DNA of 64,000 bases from Ignelater luminosus (taxonomy: Eukaryota; Arthropoda; Insecta; Coleoptera; Elateridae): positions 60,705-124,704 of the forward strand of contig VTPC01002385.1 of the NCBI GenBank assembly GCA_011009095.1, in the 5' to 3' direction. A program made the translations under genes and the position numbers. The notes beneath the pieces were generated by a model. That model ran no database searches, was not told where the DNA came from, and worked only from the letters and a program-made list of their open reading frames with translations. How positions within the stretch are numbered: position 1 is the first letter of the stretch; every line of letters begins with the position of its first letter. Of the stretch, positions 50,868 to 62,601 are shown piece by piece.

Positions 50868-53800
50868 TTCAAATATAGGCGATAATTCTGTCCTCTTCTT
50901 TCCTTCCTCTTGAAATACAAACAGTAGCGGCCTGCGTCTTCACTACTACATCAGTCAGTCACTGTTAGGATGTCTTAGAAAAAAGTACCACACACTGTTG
51001 CGCAACAAATCGTTATTAAATTAAAACCTGAGATTCTGATTAGACTTCAAACACAATTTATGAATGAATGATTATTACAAAAAGTACCTGTACGTTTGCA
51101 CAAAATCATTTCGAGAAGGAAGACAGCTTGTGGAGAATCTATCTTTCATTCGGTGACCAAAAACTTCTGTTAACTCTGATGTTTTGAAAGTTGGTGAGAT
51201 TGTCGAATAACTGTCGCAAAAGCTAAGAATAAAGTCAGCGGTGTGCTCTAAAGAAATAGCAAGTTAAGTTTCACATTTCTTTCTTTAAGATAATGCTCGT
51301 TCTCATACTGCCCCATTGGAGATGGTAACTCTAGGTCAACTCCGTTTAATTACCACATATTTGGATCACTGAAAGAATTCTTAGAAGGCAAAGACTTCAG
51401 TAATAACAGCGAGGTGATCAAACCTGTTTATAGCTAGTTTGACAAGAAACGTTAGAACATCTTTGAGATTGGAGTTAAAAAGTTTCTGAAATGATGGAAC
51501 AAGTGCATTGCAGGTGAAGAGGACTGTTATATTAAAAAGCAGTAGAGGTATAATAGATTTCAATTGTGCTGGAGAGAAGTACAGTAGATGATCTTGCTAG
51601 ACCATTTTGAACAGTCCAGTGTAATTGTTATTTAGTTTTGGTCAACAGAAAGCTGCAATCTATCAGTCTCGTTTAACTACACAAAAGGTACACTAGACCA
51701 ATCTCTTCTCCTTCTGGTTTTTGCTTGTTTCTTGTTTATTCACTTTCTTTTTATTATTCTGGCTTTATGTTTTTGGTTTGCTTTCAGTGATAGTCGCAGT
51801 TTATTTTTGTAGAGCCATTTAGTCAAGATGGCAGTTTCTCTTCTTTTCCTATTCTTTTTTGCAAAGGGCTTTGTTGGATACCGCACTTGATTATACCTCT
51901 TTTAGAGAAACGGCTTGTCGGTTGGCTTTCATTCTGATTTACTTCTGAGCTCTACTGTTTCTGGTTCTTCTTGCGTTGTGGGTTCTGTTTGGCGTAGGTA
52001 TTTCAATCTAAATAAAGTCGGTCTTGCCAAAAACATGTAGATCAGTAGAAGGTACCTTGCTTTGTTTTGAATTGTAACACTTTCTTGGTAATTTTGAAAT
52101 TTGAAACCCAACAAATCCTAATACATCAAGTCGTCCGTAATCATGGTAGTAAGTCAATATCTAAGCTTTGAAATGACATATTTCTTTGCTAAAAGAATTC
52201 ACAGAGGAATCTATAGCTTAATTGGGACGGTCTCTGAAAGAAAAACTATCGGTTTCCTCAATACGAGAATGTGAGAGGAAACACCATGCATTAACCTACC
52301 TAAGATTGGTTTAGGATCTCATGCTCATAACAGATGTTGGTACACAGATCCAATAATGCTGTAGGTACTTCTGCAAAAAACATTATCTCGTGTTTATCAC
52401 GTTTATGTAAGCATAATATACCAAGATAAAAAAAAACCATTTAAAACATAGAAAAAGAAAAATTTTGCCAAGCATTCAAAAACTAATTAGTCAGAATTCC
52501 TCGATGTTCTTTAACCTTGAGACTTAAACATTTTGCTGGTAACTGTGATCATTTCAAAGGACCAAGAATATTTCACTCTATGTAATTATGAAATAAAAGG
52601 CAATAATAGCTTTAATACAAGCTTGTCTTAAAAATGTAAAATTCAGAAAAAAAGACTAATTTTTCATTTTTGCCATCTTATAACCTGACGTCAGACATGT
52701 TAGGCGCGAAAAGATAATTACAAAGCTTTATACTCAGAGGTGCTTTCCTAAGTTGACCAACTTTAGTAACACCCATCATGCTAACAACGAAAAAATGTTT
52801 TGGCTCGATTTGGCATTGTAGTTACTATCACGCAAGGCCAACAAGAACATGGTCTGAGGAGCATAACATACCTTACTTTCCGAAAGATGGCAAGCGTACC
52901 TTTGGTTAGGTCCATTGAATATTTTTTGGCCTTAGTAGGAGTAGGGGAAGAGATTCTCAATAGACGTAAGAGCTGCTTAAACTTCACTTAACTTCTGATT
53001 TCCCTTTCCAAACTGCAACTAGAATACCTGTCTCGATGAGGTTGTACATTCGAAATGGTTTAATTTTATATTTGTCTGCACACTAGATACGATCTTCGCA
53101 GAACTTTGCAGCAGTAATTCTGTTAAAGCTCATAGCATGGGTAGTCAATTTTGAAATTCTCAAAGATACTTTTACTCAATTTAATCCTGAACCTTTATTA
53201 CTAAAATTACTCGATTTGTTTTGTTCATCCAAATATACTGACTGTAATGTAATTAATGTAATTTACTAAAGCATCCAAGAATATTTCTAGGAAGTCACTG
53301 ATCAACTTAGTTTGCTTGAAAACAATAAACAGGCTGTATAGTGAAGTACATCAGCTTAGATATCTACTTGAAGGGTTCATTCGTTGCAAATTCTAACCAA
53401 TTTCAGTATTGTGGTGTCGATATGCACTGTAGATCAGAGAATTTTGAGTTAACTGAACATAAAGAAAGAAAATCCTGGGGCTATTATTTATTTTTAAATA
53501 TTAACACAATAGCAAGATTTTCGTCTGACACAGCAATTTCATAATGTATTTCACACGCACGTGTCACATCAATTAATCCTATCTATAGATTGCACTGTGC
53601 AAGTATTGTTGCGAGTTTCATCATCCTGTAAACAGTCTTGTAGATAGCCAATACCGTTTTGTAAATTATATCACTGAAAAAGGAAAGCAGTTTTCTTGAA
53701 ACTCATGTTTTAGAAAAAAATTCTTGTTGTCCATTGTGCAATAAAAATCAAATTTCTCAAGATAGGCTATAACCTATTGTTAACTAAACAATTAGAAATA

Positions 53801-56800
53801 AATGCAGCGCAGCATACTAAAACTATTTAAAACCTGCTGTCTATTCGACAGATATGAAGAAATGGGAAAAAGAACAAACAATTGGTGGAAGCGCTAAGTA
53901 TACATAGGGAAAACATAAAAGATGTTGTGGAAAAGATTGTCAAACTAGATTGATGCTATATGAATCACAGAAACGAGGTTAAAAGATGAAATACTTTACT
54001 TACTTACTAAGATTATGCAAACGAAGTTGCTTTTTGATCGAAGAAGCGTTTCGTGGTTCCTTTTCCAATCGTGATGTCATTCTCTTTCAAGCCTATTATG
54101 ATACGTTTCAAGACCTCGAACCTCACCTTTCGCATCGGGTCAATTCTACCACGTGATAATAATTATGTTCATTATTATTTTAGTTCCTTGATTAAAATTA
54201 AAAGATGAGTTTACACAATAATTGATTGACAGATCAATTATTATTAAAATTGATTTAATATTTCGAGAGTCATTCGAATTGAAGATTACCCTGAAAAGTT
54301 ATAATTGTAGGTTTGTCTTTTAAATTAATTAGTAAAAATATATTTTATTGCCAGTATATACGTAATATTATGTTAATTGAAATTATTAAATAAATGCATT
54401 AGTGAAACGATAAACTTTTTATATAACCACAAAACGTATTTAGAGCTCATCACGTCTTTAAAATAGAATCATTTAGTATTAATAAAGTGATTTAAACAAG
54501 TTATTACTTATTATTAGTTATGTAGGCGTTGCTTTTTGCGGTTTTCTATTTTGTCTTACATAATAACAATCATAATACCTACTGAAGTGAACTTGGATTT
54601 CTGTTTGGTTTGTTTTTTATACTATAAACCTAATTTACATTAACCATGCACTAAATGTTTGAATCCCACACGCTTTTACTGAAGTTGAAATTTAAGATTT
54701 TTTAAGAGAATTTTAATACAAATTGTTAATTTATAAAGTATATAATATACATTAGAAGGGTTACATTATAAATTTTACTTTTAATTTCATAAAGATTAAT
54801 AAATCAAACGGCTCAAGACATTTTCCTTTGTTCAAACTTCAAGCAAGAATTGCAACAACAATAATGTTATGAAATCGACATTCTTCGTGCTTCGATAATT
54901 CCTTGCAAAGCAATCAACTTCTCTCTTTTTGAAAGTGAATTATTTATTATTATAAAGTCGGGGACAAGTTTGAAACCTACGCTTTAAGTAGTGATTTAAT
55001 CACCGTGTTATAGGTGCTCTGACATTGATACTTTTAATAGGAACTTTCTTTTTTTCTTTCTCTCGACTCTTGTCTGGTTTTATTACAGAAAATTGTATGT
55101 ATATGGGTGTCTGTGACATTGACTTTGTATTTTACATCTAAAACAAGTTCTTAATAAGTGAGACAAAAAAAAGTTAATTAAAAATTATTAAATCCCTCTC
55201 TGTTAAAAAAACTTTCGACGTAGATGTTATGTACATGTAAACATTAATTAGTTTATTGTTAAGATCAATATTTTTCGTTGTCTGGTTCAATAATTAATGT
55301 GATTATGTTAAATGGTAATTTAAAAATTCAAAAACAACAATTTAAATATTTTTTTCCAGCCACAAAGAAAATTATGAGAAGTCGTGATCTATCAGCAACG
55401 TTCTATGTAAATTTGGTGCAATTTACATAGATCTGCAGGCCAATTAAAGTGATTGATTGGTAAACCTGCATTTAATTCGTGTTACTGCAATTACCTGACT
55501 TATAGTTTGCCCTTCAAAAGTTCGCGTGTTAAAAAGTCGTAGAGATTAATAATTAGAAAAATGTATAGAATTTGTAATTAATGCTTGTATGAATGAGTTG
55601 TTTTTTTCCTTTTTATTTTCATCCATTATAATTATGATTGTATTATTTGTGACTAAATGGAATTCTATTGTAAGCAAATTTTATATTTCTATAAAACGTG
55701 TATAAAGAAGCTTCAGTCGAAGATTTACTGAAACTAATTAGCACATCAATTTTAATTAATGTGTTAAGACCGTGTTCATCTTCTCTTGTTTTTATTATTT
55801 GTAAAGTTTTTCTCTTAGATAACTAGCAAGCCCAGTTTAACTTGGTTTGTATATCTTGGGCTCTGATCGTCCTACAGCTTTTGTTTCAGTACTAAACCGT
55901 TGATTTATTACTTGTTTGGTTGGTTGTTCTGTGTCCATTCGTTCCACATGATTCATTGATTTTAAACGCTCTATTTTTATATGTAAATGTTATTACCCCA
56001 TGGTTAAAAAGTTTCGAACAATGGACTCAACTGACCCTTATTTCATTTTATTGTAGCACAAGAGTCATGTTTAATAGTTTAGAGTAGGAGTTCGTATCTA
56101 TAGGTATCTTCAGAACATAAAAAGTATTAGAGAAGAAGTGGGACAAGGTCATAGATGCGAATCTGAAATGTTGCTAGATTGATTATGTAAGTCCGTATTA
56201 GTTTTAGGGTATAAGGACAAACTTGCGATGTAACAACAAAGTAAAAAACCGTTTCTAGAAAGGAGATTTCAATTTAAGTTTACAAACTCGGAAAAAATAT
56301 AGCAGTGTTGAATAATTATTTTGCTCCTACGTATATAGCATAGATACTTTGGCCAATCACAGACTCGCAGGAGAACTAGACTTCGAATTAAGACTATTAC
56401 CTCTCTACTTTCATTGCTTGATAGCTTGGTGTATCAGTATCAGCATCGATGGAACTAAAACAAAGGCTAGTTAAACTTCCGATTTTAGATAGGGCTCCTC
56501 ACGGTAACTCATTCTCTTTTATAATAAGTATGTGCAAAACCTCTAGTTCAGACGTTTCTTACAATCGAATCTATCAGAGATTATTTAAACGTATCTCAGC
56601 ATTATATAAACTCAGCAATGCTAGTTAAGATCCTTCCATGACCAGTTCTTAAGCTGCAGATCAAGAAATACTTTTAGGACAAATTTGGCAGGTACACTTC
56701 TATACTCTGAACACAAATACTGTGTCAGATATATAAAGGGGAAGGAAGTGACAGGAAGGTTCCAAATGTTGGTGCAATATTTCAAAAATATCCACAATAA

Positions 56801-56955
56801 AACAAAAGAATATTTATTCAAATAAATTTTGTCTTAAATATGGAGTTTTTAAGGGCCTTTTCTCTATCGCATGACAGACCAAAAATTAAGAAAATTCTCC
56901 ATACATACATGAGGAAGAGAATAGCACTGTTTTGTATGAAACCTAATGTTGTACA
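50868..56955. other. AT-rich non-coding DNA
   Basis: No supported gene. Opposed openings at 52781-52991 share the same bases on both strands and have no motif. A CRE palindrome tgacgtca is at 52686-52693. The stretch 54.1-55.8 kb is especially AT-rich, like deep intron or intergenic sequence. Confidence 0.5.
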
Positions 56956-56959
56956 TTTG

Positions 56960-57352
56960 TGAGACATCAACTATGATGAAGAAGGATACGAAAAGAGTAG
57001 AAGCGCTGGAGATGTGGATCTGAAAAAGGTCGCTATATATCGAAGTGGAAGGATAAAGTTAGGAATGAAGAAATGCTGAGAAGAATTCGAGAGCAAAGAT
57101 CAAATGCTGGAAAAATTTAACATAAGAAAAAGAAATTGGCTAGCACATGTTTTAAGAAAGGATTGTTTGATGAGACATGTGTTGGAAGCGAGTGTATAGG
57201 AAAGAGGCGGCAGGGGAAGAAAAAGGACAAAGATGGTGGGCGATATGAAGAGTGGACAGAGTTATAGTGAGATGAAGAGATTGGCTCAGGATAGAGAAAA
57301 GTGAAGAGAACGCACGGGACCTGCATAGGCAGAATACTTATGATGATGAATA
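56960..57352 (+). pseudogene. LINE polyprotein 3'-end fragment, broken
   Basis: The + strand encodes, over three frames, the C-terminal tail typical of LINE reverse-transcriptase proteins. TKRVEALEMW is at 56988-57017. After a TGA and a frameshift comes KWKDKVRNEEMLRRIREQ at about 57043-57096. After a second frameshift near 57105 comes RNWLAHVLRKD, and then GRKRTKMVGDMKSGQ and SEMKRLAQDREK up to about 57302. This order (EAFEMW, W-D-VRNEE-LRR, HVLR, GRGR, LA-DRE-WR) is a common tail in RTE/Jockey-type elements. Stops at TGA 57021, TAG near 57196 and TGA after DREK show it is dead. It ends in a tgatgatga-type tail, as in many RTE 3' ends. The reverse-transcriptase and endonuclease domains are missing, so it is a strongly 5'-truncated insertion. 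Clade is inferred. Confidence 0.8.
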
Positions 57353-57394
57353 CATACTTATAAATTTTGGTTTTCAAACGTTCTTATCCAGTTA

Positions 57395-57572
57395 TTTTCA
57401 AAGCTCAATAAAATGAGCAATCCGCTAATTGTAATTTACCTCTTTTCAGTCTTGGAATTTTGAAAACTGATCAGTTTTGCTTTTTTTCAAAGCTCAATAA
57501 AATGAGCAATCCTCTAATTGTAACTTACCTCTTTTCAGTCTTGGGATTCTGAAAACTGATCAAATTTGCTTT
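57395..57572. repeat. Two-copy 89-bp tandem duplication
   Basis: An 89-bp unit beginning ttttcaaagctcaataaaat occurs at 57395-57483 and 57484-57572, head to tail, with about six substitutions. It contains aataaa and a ctcttttcag stretch in each copy. The aataaa and cag words are not near any supported exon, so they are not called functional. It lies directly after the LINE fragment and may be part of its flank. Confidence 0.9.
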
Positions 57573-57599
57573 ACATAGTGAAAAGTAATTTTCGGTCAA

Positions 57600-57945
57600 G
57601 GTATGCCATTTTATACATTTTTGCTTCTCAAGTTCCTGTGGCCTTGAAGATATTCTTTAACATTAGGTCTCTACGAAGGTTCTTGTCGACTTCTAGATAA
57701 TTCTATGCTTCTAGATCGTCATGGTTATATGTTTCAAAAACTTTGAATTTTCTCCAGACCTTTAGTTCCTGAAGGGCTTAGGTTTCGCTCAGATTTTTCT
57801 AAACTTTTAGATTCTTTCAAGTGTCTGGTCCTTGTGAGATCTTAAATTCTTGCGGCTATTCTAATTTTTTACTTTTAACCCTTGTGAACCTTTAAGGTCT
57901 TGCAGGTTCACCGAGTTTTCAAGATTCCACGAACAGGCACAGATT
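57600..57945. repeat. Degenerate short-word array
   Basis: Loosely repeated words (cttctaga, ttctcca-gacctt, cttgtgaac-ctt, gatcttaaattcttg, ggtcttgcaggttc) recur every 15-25 bp. This stretch is less regular than the 43.7-46.4 kb array but has similar CTT/AAG-centred vocabulary. The boundaries are approximate. Confidence 0.4.
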
Positions 57946-60519
57946 CTAACTTTGTTGGTATTTGGTAGTTATTTTACTGATAAGTGCGCAAGGTAACTCT
58001 TAAACCTGACGCAGAAATTATATTAAACTTACAAATGTCGTTTTAGCTCCACGTGTTAAGATAGTTCCGGAGCCTCATATTTACAATTTTCTAAATGGGA
58101 TCTCTATTAGAAAATCTACAACTCTGTGGAGGAACGGAAGTATCGGACCTCTTCTAAACGTATTGATCCATTACTGTCACAAGAAGTCAAAATCAGTTCA
58201 TGAGGCTGCAAAGAACTATGTATATAAATAAACATACCAGATGTTTGCCAAAACTTATATCGAAAGATAGCGTAGCGTTGGTAAAAAAAATCTGTTTTGT
58301 TTAGAGATAATAAGGCATTTTTGTTACTTTAGTAATAAAAAATCCGAACTGCTCGGAAAAATAACTAAAGGTTCGAAATTCTAATCAGCATTTGTGTGTG
58401 CAATATTGATTCAGTTATTTCAACTTTATATTTCATAGTTTTTATAACGTTTATCTTGATTGACATAATCTTACTCATTTTTGTTTTCCAAACGCTGATT
58501 GTATTTTACAAGAGGCACCTGAAAATTCAATTGATACCTTTTTTTTTAATTTTTGACAATCTCATCAACAGAGCACTTATTAATCAATTGCCAAGATTCT
58601 TTTGAATTACAATTGATTCTCTTTTAGGAAATTAGAACCCCGTTAGTTAACTTAAAATCGAAAATTTTGAAAATGTTTTTGAAGGTCTGCGAAGTTTGGT
58701 GCGGCTGATTGTGAATGTGTTTAATGATTTTAAGCTTAATCTAATCGGCTAGTTCTTTCTTTTGGTTTTTTATACATTTTTGGCAGAAGAAGAAATACTG
58801 GTCATAGTCTTGAGCAAACCAACCTAGTTTTCTATTTCTAAAGACCTGTACCTTGATTTGTGATATGTCGTGAAAATCCAAAGTAAGAATGTTTACTGAT
58901 TAATAAAATAGAATCGAGTTGAGTTCAGTAGAATTAAACTCACACAAATGCCGCACAATCTGCTTGGCTTACTTAGAAAACTCAAACGTGGTGGATAGAA
59001 TATGAAACCGAGTCAAACGGTGATATCTTGCTGAATCAATCATCTGAATACAGCATATTTCTGAGATAGTGGCAGAAAGTGCAAATAGTAAAGGAAGGGC
59101 AGAGAAAACTTTGATGGGAATGTTCAATAAAAACCTACAAGAAATGAGAATAAGAAACTGGGAAACGAAAACTCAAAATAAGAAAGAATGGAAGACGTAG
59201 TTAGGAACAACGAGTTTAGCTGCAATGCTTCTGATTTATAGCTATCATGTTTCTTGACCAGTACGTTCACTAATTCTAGAATCCGATTTTGTTTGAATCT
59301 ACTGGAGTAGTAATAATAGTAGAAAGTGGACTTTGTCTCTGCAGTATGGTAATAAACGTTTAGCTGGAGAGGTTTTAGAAAGCTTGATTTTACTCGAAAG
59401 CAAAACATCGGATAAGTAAAACTCAAAACATTTTTAAAATTTGATTCTGCCTAAAACCTTTTCGGTGCTGTAAAGCTACACTTTGGATCAATCAACTTGA
59501 TAAAATTGCTACCATGTGGTGGCGTTTAACACAACTCTGAAAACCCAACTGTGCTTGAAAAATCTTAGATACTACAAAATGCTGCAGAAGTGACTGGAAG
59601 TGACAACTACATGTTGCTCGTTTAAGTTGAAGTTGTGAAAGATGCCTAGCATGGTTTGAATGAAGTCAGATGCTGTTACAATTCTGGCCACTAGATTTTC
59701 TTAAGACTCCATTAGGGTTTCAAAGACTAGGTTCTTTTAATGAATTGGTGACGGTGCAGCCCAAGCAACAAAACCTTCTCAATGGCTGTGACAAATTGAG
59801 TTCCATGCAATTAAATCAAAACATACTAAGCACACAATAATCAGGAATCGATTCTTCTACATTTCAGTTCAACCCATAACAAAACACAAAGAATTGCTTA
59901 GTTTTGAATCAAAATCGCTCAAAAATTTGAAAAGATTTGAATTCTTCAAGATTTCCAAACTTGTTTTTCGACTGAGATTTATTCCATACGAGGAAGTGTA
60001 TAGGAATTCCAAAAAGGTTTTCGGATTGGTGAATAAATGCTAAAGAGGGATTGGAAGTAGGAGGACTGTCTTTAGAGACCATCTGACGACCTATCCATGG
60101 GCGAAATTCAAATGTAAATATTTTGAAAATTTATAAATAGATTACCGTCCTACATTCTTCCCATTCAAAAGTTTCCCGGTGAAAAAGCAAGACACAATCG
60201 TTGATTTTGGCCATTTACGTAAAATTGTATTCACCGATAGCTACAATATTTGGGTAGATATGTTTCTGGAACAAGCCTCTAGACAAGATTGGTGCAAGTA
60301 AAGTTTGATCCTCTTCTGTTTTTTCACCCCCATTCCTACGTTAAAGAAGAGTTGTCTCTTTCTCTATTATCGAGATATCGAAATGGAACTTTTTTTGCTA
60401 ATAATTTAGTTTAGTCTTTTTCAAAACTTCTTTCTTTTGAAGAATATGAGTAACTTGTTGATGAACTTTTAGAGATTCTTTACAAATTCGAATTACTTTT
60501 TTAGATGAATAATACTTAA
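57946..60519. other. AT-rich non-coding DNA
   Basis: No supported gene. The 69-codon opening at 58396-58605 is strongly hydrophobic, and the 100-codon - strand opening at 59124-59426 is tyrosine-, serine- and phenylalanine-rich. Neither shows a family pattern or good splice signals. Confidence 0.5.
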
Positions 60520-60990
60520 CACTTTCTTGTCTCGGAAACGGTAAGTCCACCGAGATGAAACTAGGACGAATTGATAGTCCGTAAGAAACCTTTTCAATTC
60601 AGATCTGTGATACTAAATAACAGATGGTTGTACAAATACGGAACTTTGATTGTTGGTAATGGACAATGAAAAAGTTTCCAACTATCCCGGTACCGAGGAC
60701 ACTCTTCTGTTTAAGCCTAATATCTTTTGGATCTCGGAAACAGACCGTGGTATGGAGATAGGACATTTGGTGATTGGTACTGATAGACTAACTGACTAAC
60801 GATCCAGTCATTAGCGATCCTTTTTTGTTTTTTTTTCAAATTTCACTTGTATCTTTAAAACAGAAAGTCATACTGAGACAAGTTGTTATAATCGGTTAAC
60901 CTTCGAGCATAAAACCATCATTTTTTTTGTTTTCTCTTCGACAGATAACTCAAAAACAGCTAGTAAGTAGTAAGGGGAGACAACGAAAGA
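60520..60990. repeat. Possible old ~100-bp degenerate repeat
   Basis: The pattern tctcggaaac-ga-...-gagat-ga-...-gaattg/gattgg appears near 60533 and 60733. Weaker versions are near 60853 (atctttaaaacagaaagtc...gagacaagtt) and 60950. Spacing is about 100-200 bp. Copies are so diverged that this is a visual impression only. Confidence 0.3.
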
Positions 60991-61800
60991 CTGTCAAACG
61001 TCTTAAGTCGACAAACTATTTTGATCTAAATTGAACATGGGGTGCGTGCTATACCATCAGCGTGTAGAAACCAACCAGTCAAAGGCGTATGCTAGCTTTG
61101 CTAATGCAGTTACACGCCCTATGTCTATTTAATGCAAAATCTAGCTGAGTATTATCTGTTTATACTTTTAATGCAAAATATATTACTTATAATTCATAAC
61201 TAAAAATAACATTTAGCTAATAATCGGCATAAATCAATTTTATTTCCTCCATGATGCCACTGCATGTTACAAAAAGAAATGCTAGAATAAATACTTCAGG
61301 GAAAAACAAATATTCTCAATAACCTTAAGGCACAATTTGATTAATTATCAATAATTTTTCATAATTTAAATAAAACCCATTATTAAATGACGTTAAGAGC
61401 TTTTGTAATTTTACTCATAGATGATAAAATAAATATAAACAGTGATTTAAACACATGTTTGCGTACGAACATTACCATCATCTTTAAAATCAATTATCTT
61501 TATTATCTATAAATTTAATAGAGCAGTTAAGATGAGTAGTAATGTAATAATATTGTCTAGTATTTATGAACCTCGCTGCGGTTTCTTCTATGGTATTTCC
61601 TAACAAATTTAAAAATATACAAGCAAAATACTTTGATTGTTATAAAGTGGGTAATTTAACACTTGTAGTAACTTCTGCTATGATGGAACTGCGAGAAAAC
61701 ATTTATTATCTTTTAGCAAAATTTTGATTTTGTAACTATTTAATTAAGCAATGTAGTAGTGGATTATATTTTTTTGTAATCTATTGATGATAATGTTTTT
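60991..61800. other. AT-rich intronic DNA before the exon
   Basis: No coding segment, repeat or strong splice signal is seen between the possible repeat and the pyrimidine tract of the bestrophin exon. It is read as intron because the exon has a strong acceptor. Confidence 0.6.
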
Positions 61801-61832
61801 CATTTTATTCATTTCTTTTTCTTTTGTTTCAG
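61801..61832 (+). other. 3' splice site of bestrophin exon
   Basis: A pyrimidine-rich tract (T and C almost throughout 61806-61829) ends in ttgtttcag, with AG at 61831-61832. No AG interrupts the tract. It fits the reading phase needed by the exon that follows, where the first base completes a codon split 2+1 across the intron. Confidence 0.85.
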
Positions 61833-61946
61833 ATGGAAAGGGAGCGTTTATAAATTAGTATGGAGAGAACTGTTAGCATATTTAGTTCTATATTATATAC
61901 TTAATTTTGTATATAGATTTGCACTAACAGCAGAAGAACAAAAAAA
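61833..61946 (+). CDS. Bestrophin-family chloride channel, internal exon
   Basis: Bestrophins are pentameric, calcium-activated anion channels of the cell membrane. This 114-bp exon starts with the third base of a split codon (A, consistent with the family's conserved arginine before WKGS). It then gives 37 full codons, from WKGSVYKLVWREL through YYILNFVYRFAL to TAEEQK, and ends with two bases (AA) of the next codon. It aligns with about residues 24-60 of human BEST1. WKGSVYK, the hydrophobic first membrane helix (about LLAYLVLYYILNFVY) and the RFAL-EEQ turn all match, and no stop or frameshift occurs. Both flanking introns split the codon after its second base. The preceding N-terminal exon and the next exon (pore region with the SFVLGFYV and RWW motifs) were not found here. 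It is short and sits in a long intron-rich locus; the gene appears intact at this exon. The paralogue is undetermined. Confidence 0.93.
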
Positions 61947-61952
61947 GTAAGT
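61947..61952 (+). other. 5' splice site of bestrophin exon
   Basis: GTAAGT directly follows the AAA at the exon end, a perfect match to the U1-binding donor consensus. Reading on without splicing would meet TAA at 61948-61950, so splicing is required to continue the protein. Confidence 0.9.
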
Positions 61953-62140
61953 ATCTTTCATAAACCACTAAAGATCCTATACAATTGAAATTTCAACTAA
62001 AAACTGTTATCAAATAATTCCATTCTAACCTACGGTTTAGATCTTTTATAAAAATATAAATAAAAAATTATAAAACTTGTAAAAATTGACAGAGGCATAA
62101 AAAGCTGTTTGTTAACGTTTTTGGGAGAGTGACGTCATTG

Positions 62141-62178
62141 AATATCCAAACATCGTGTGGTAGCTACGTTTGGATATT
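62141..62178. repeat. Small inverted repeat (hairpin)
   Basis: aatatccaaac at 62141-62151 is followed 16 bases later by its exact reverse complement at 62168-62178. A CRE palindrome tgacgtca lies just upstream at 62130-62137. It could be a fold in the intron RNA or a remnant of a mobile-element end. Confidence 0.7.
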
Positions 62179-62601
62179 TCATCATAGGAAGAAGTGGTTG
62201 ATCTTGAGATCATACCTAACTTTTTTAAGTATGAACTGTCTAATGATGTTTAAACAGGTTACTGACCCTGATTGGAAGAATTTCTTTATTAAAGAGTTTG
62301 TATAAAAGGAATGACTTCATTCTTATATCATTTGCGTAGACGTCATTTGCTTATTTTGACTACATGCAGTTTATTTTTAAAACATCACCTTATATATTTC
62401 TTTGGTCGGTAATGCTTGGTTTGTATGATTACCTTGATTTTGTTGCATTTCAACTTTCTTATTCATGGTTAACCACATTCTGCGATTATTTTCTTTGATG
62501 ATTCTAAATTTCCAAAATTATGTGGTGGAGAAGAATTTAATACAGACATGAATATTTTTGATATTGGATACAATTTGTTTGAAACTTGATAAAGATGAAA
62601 A

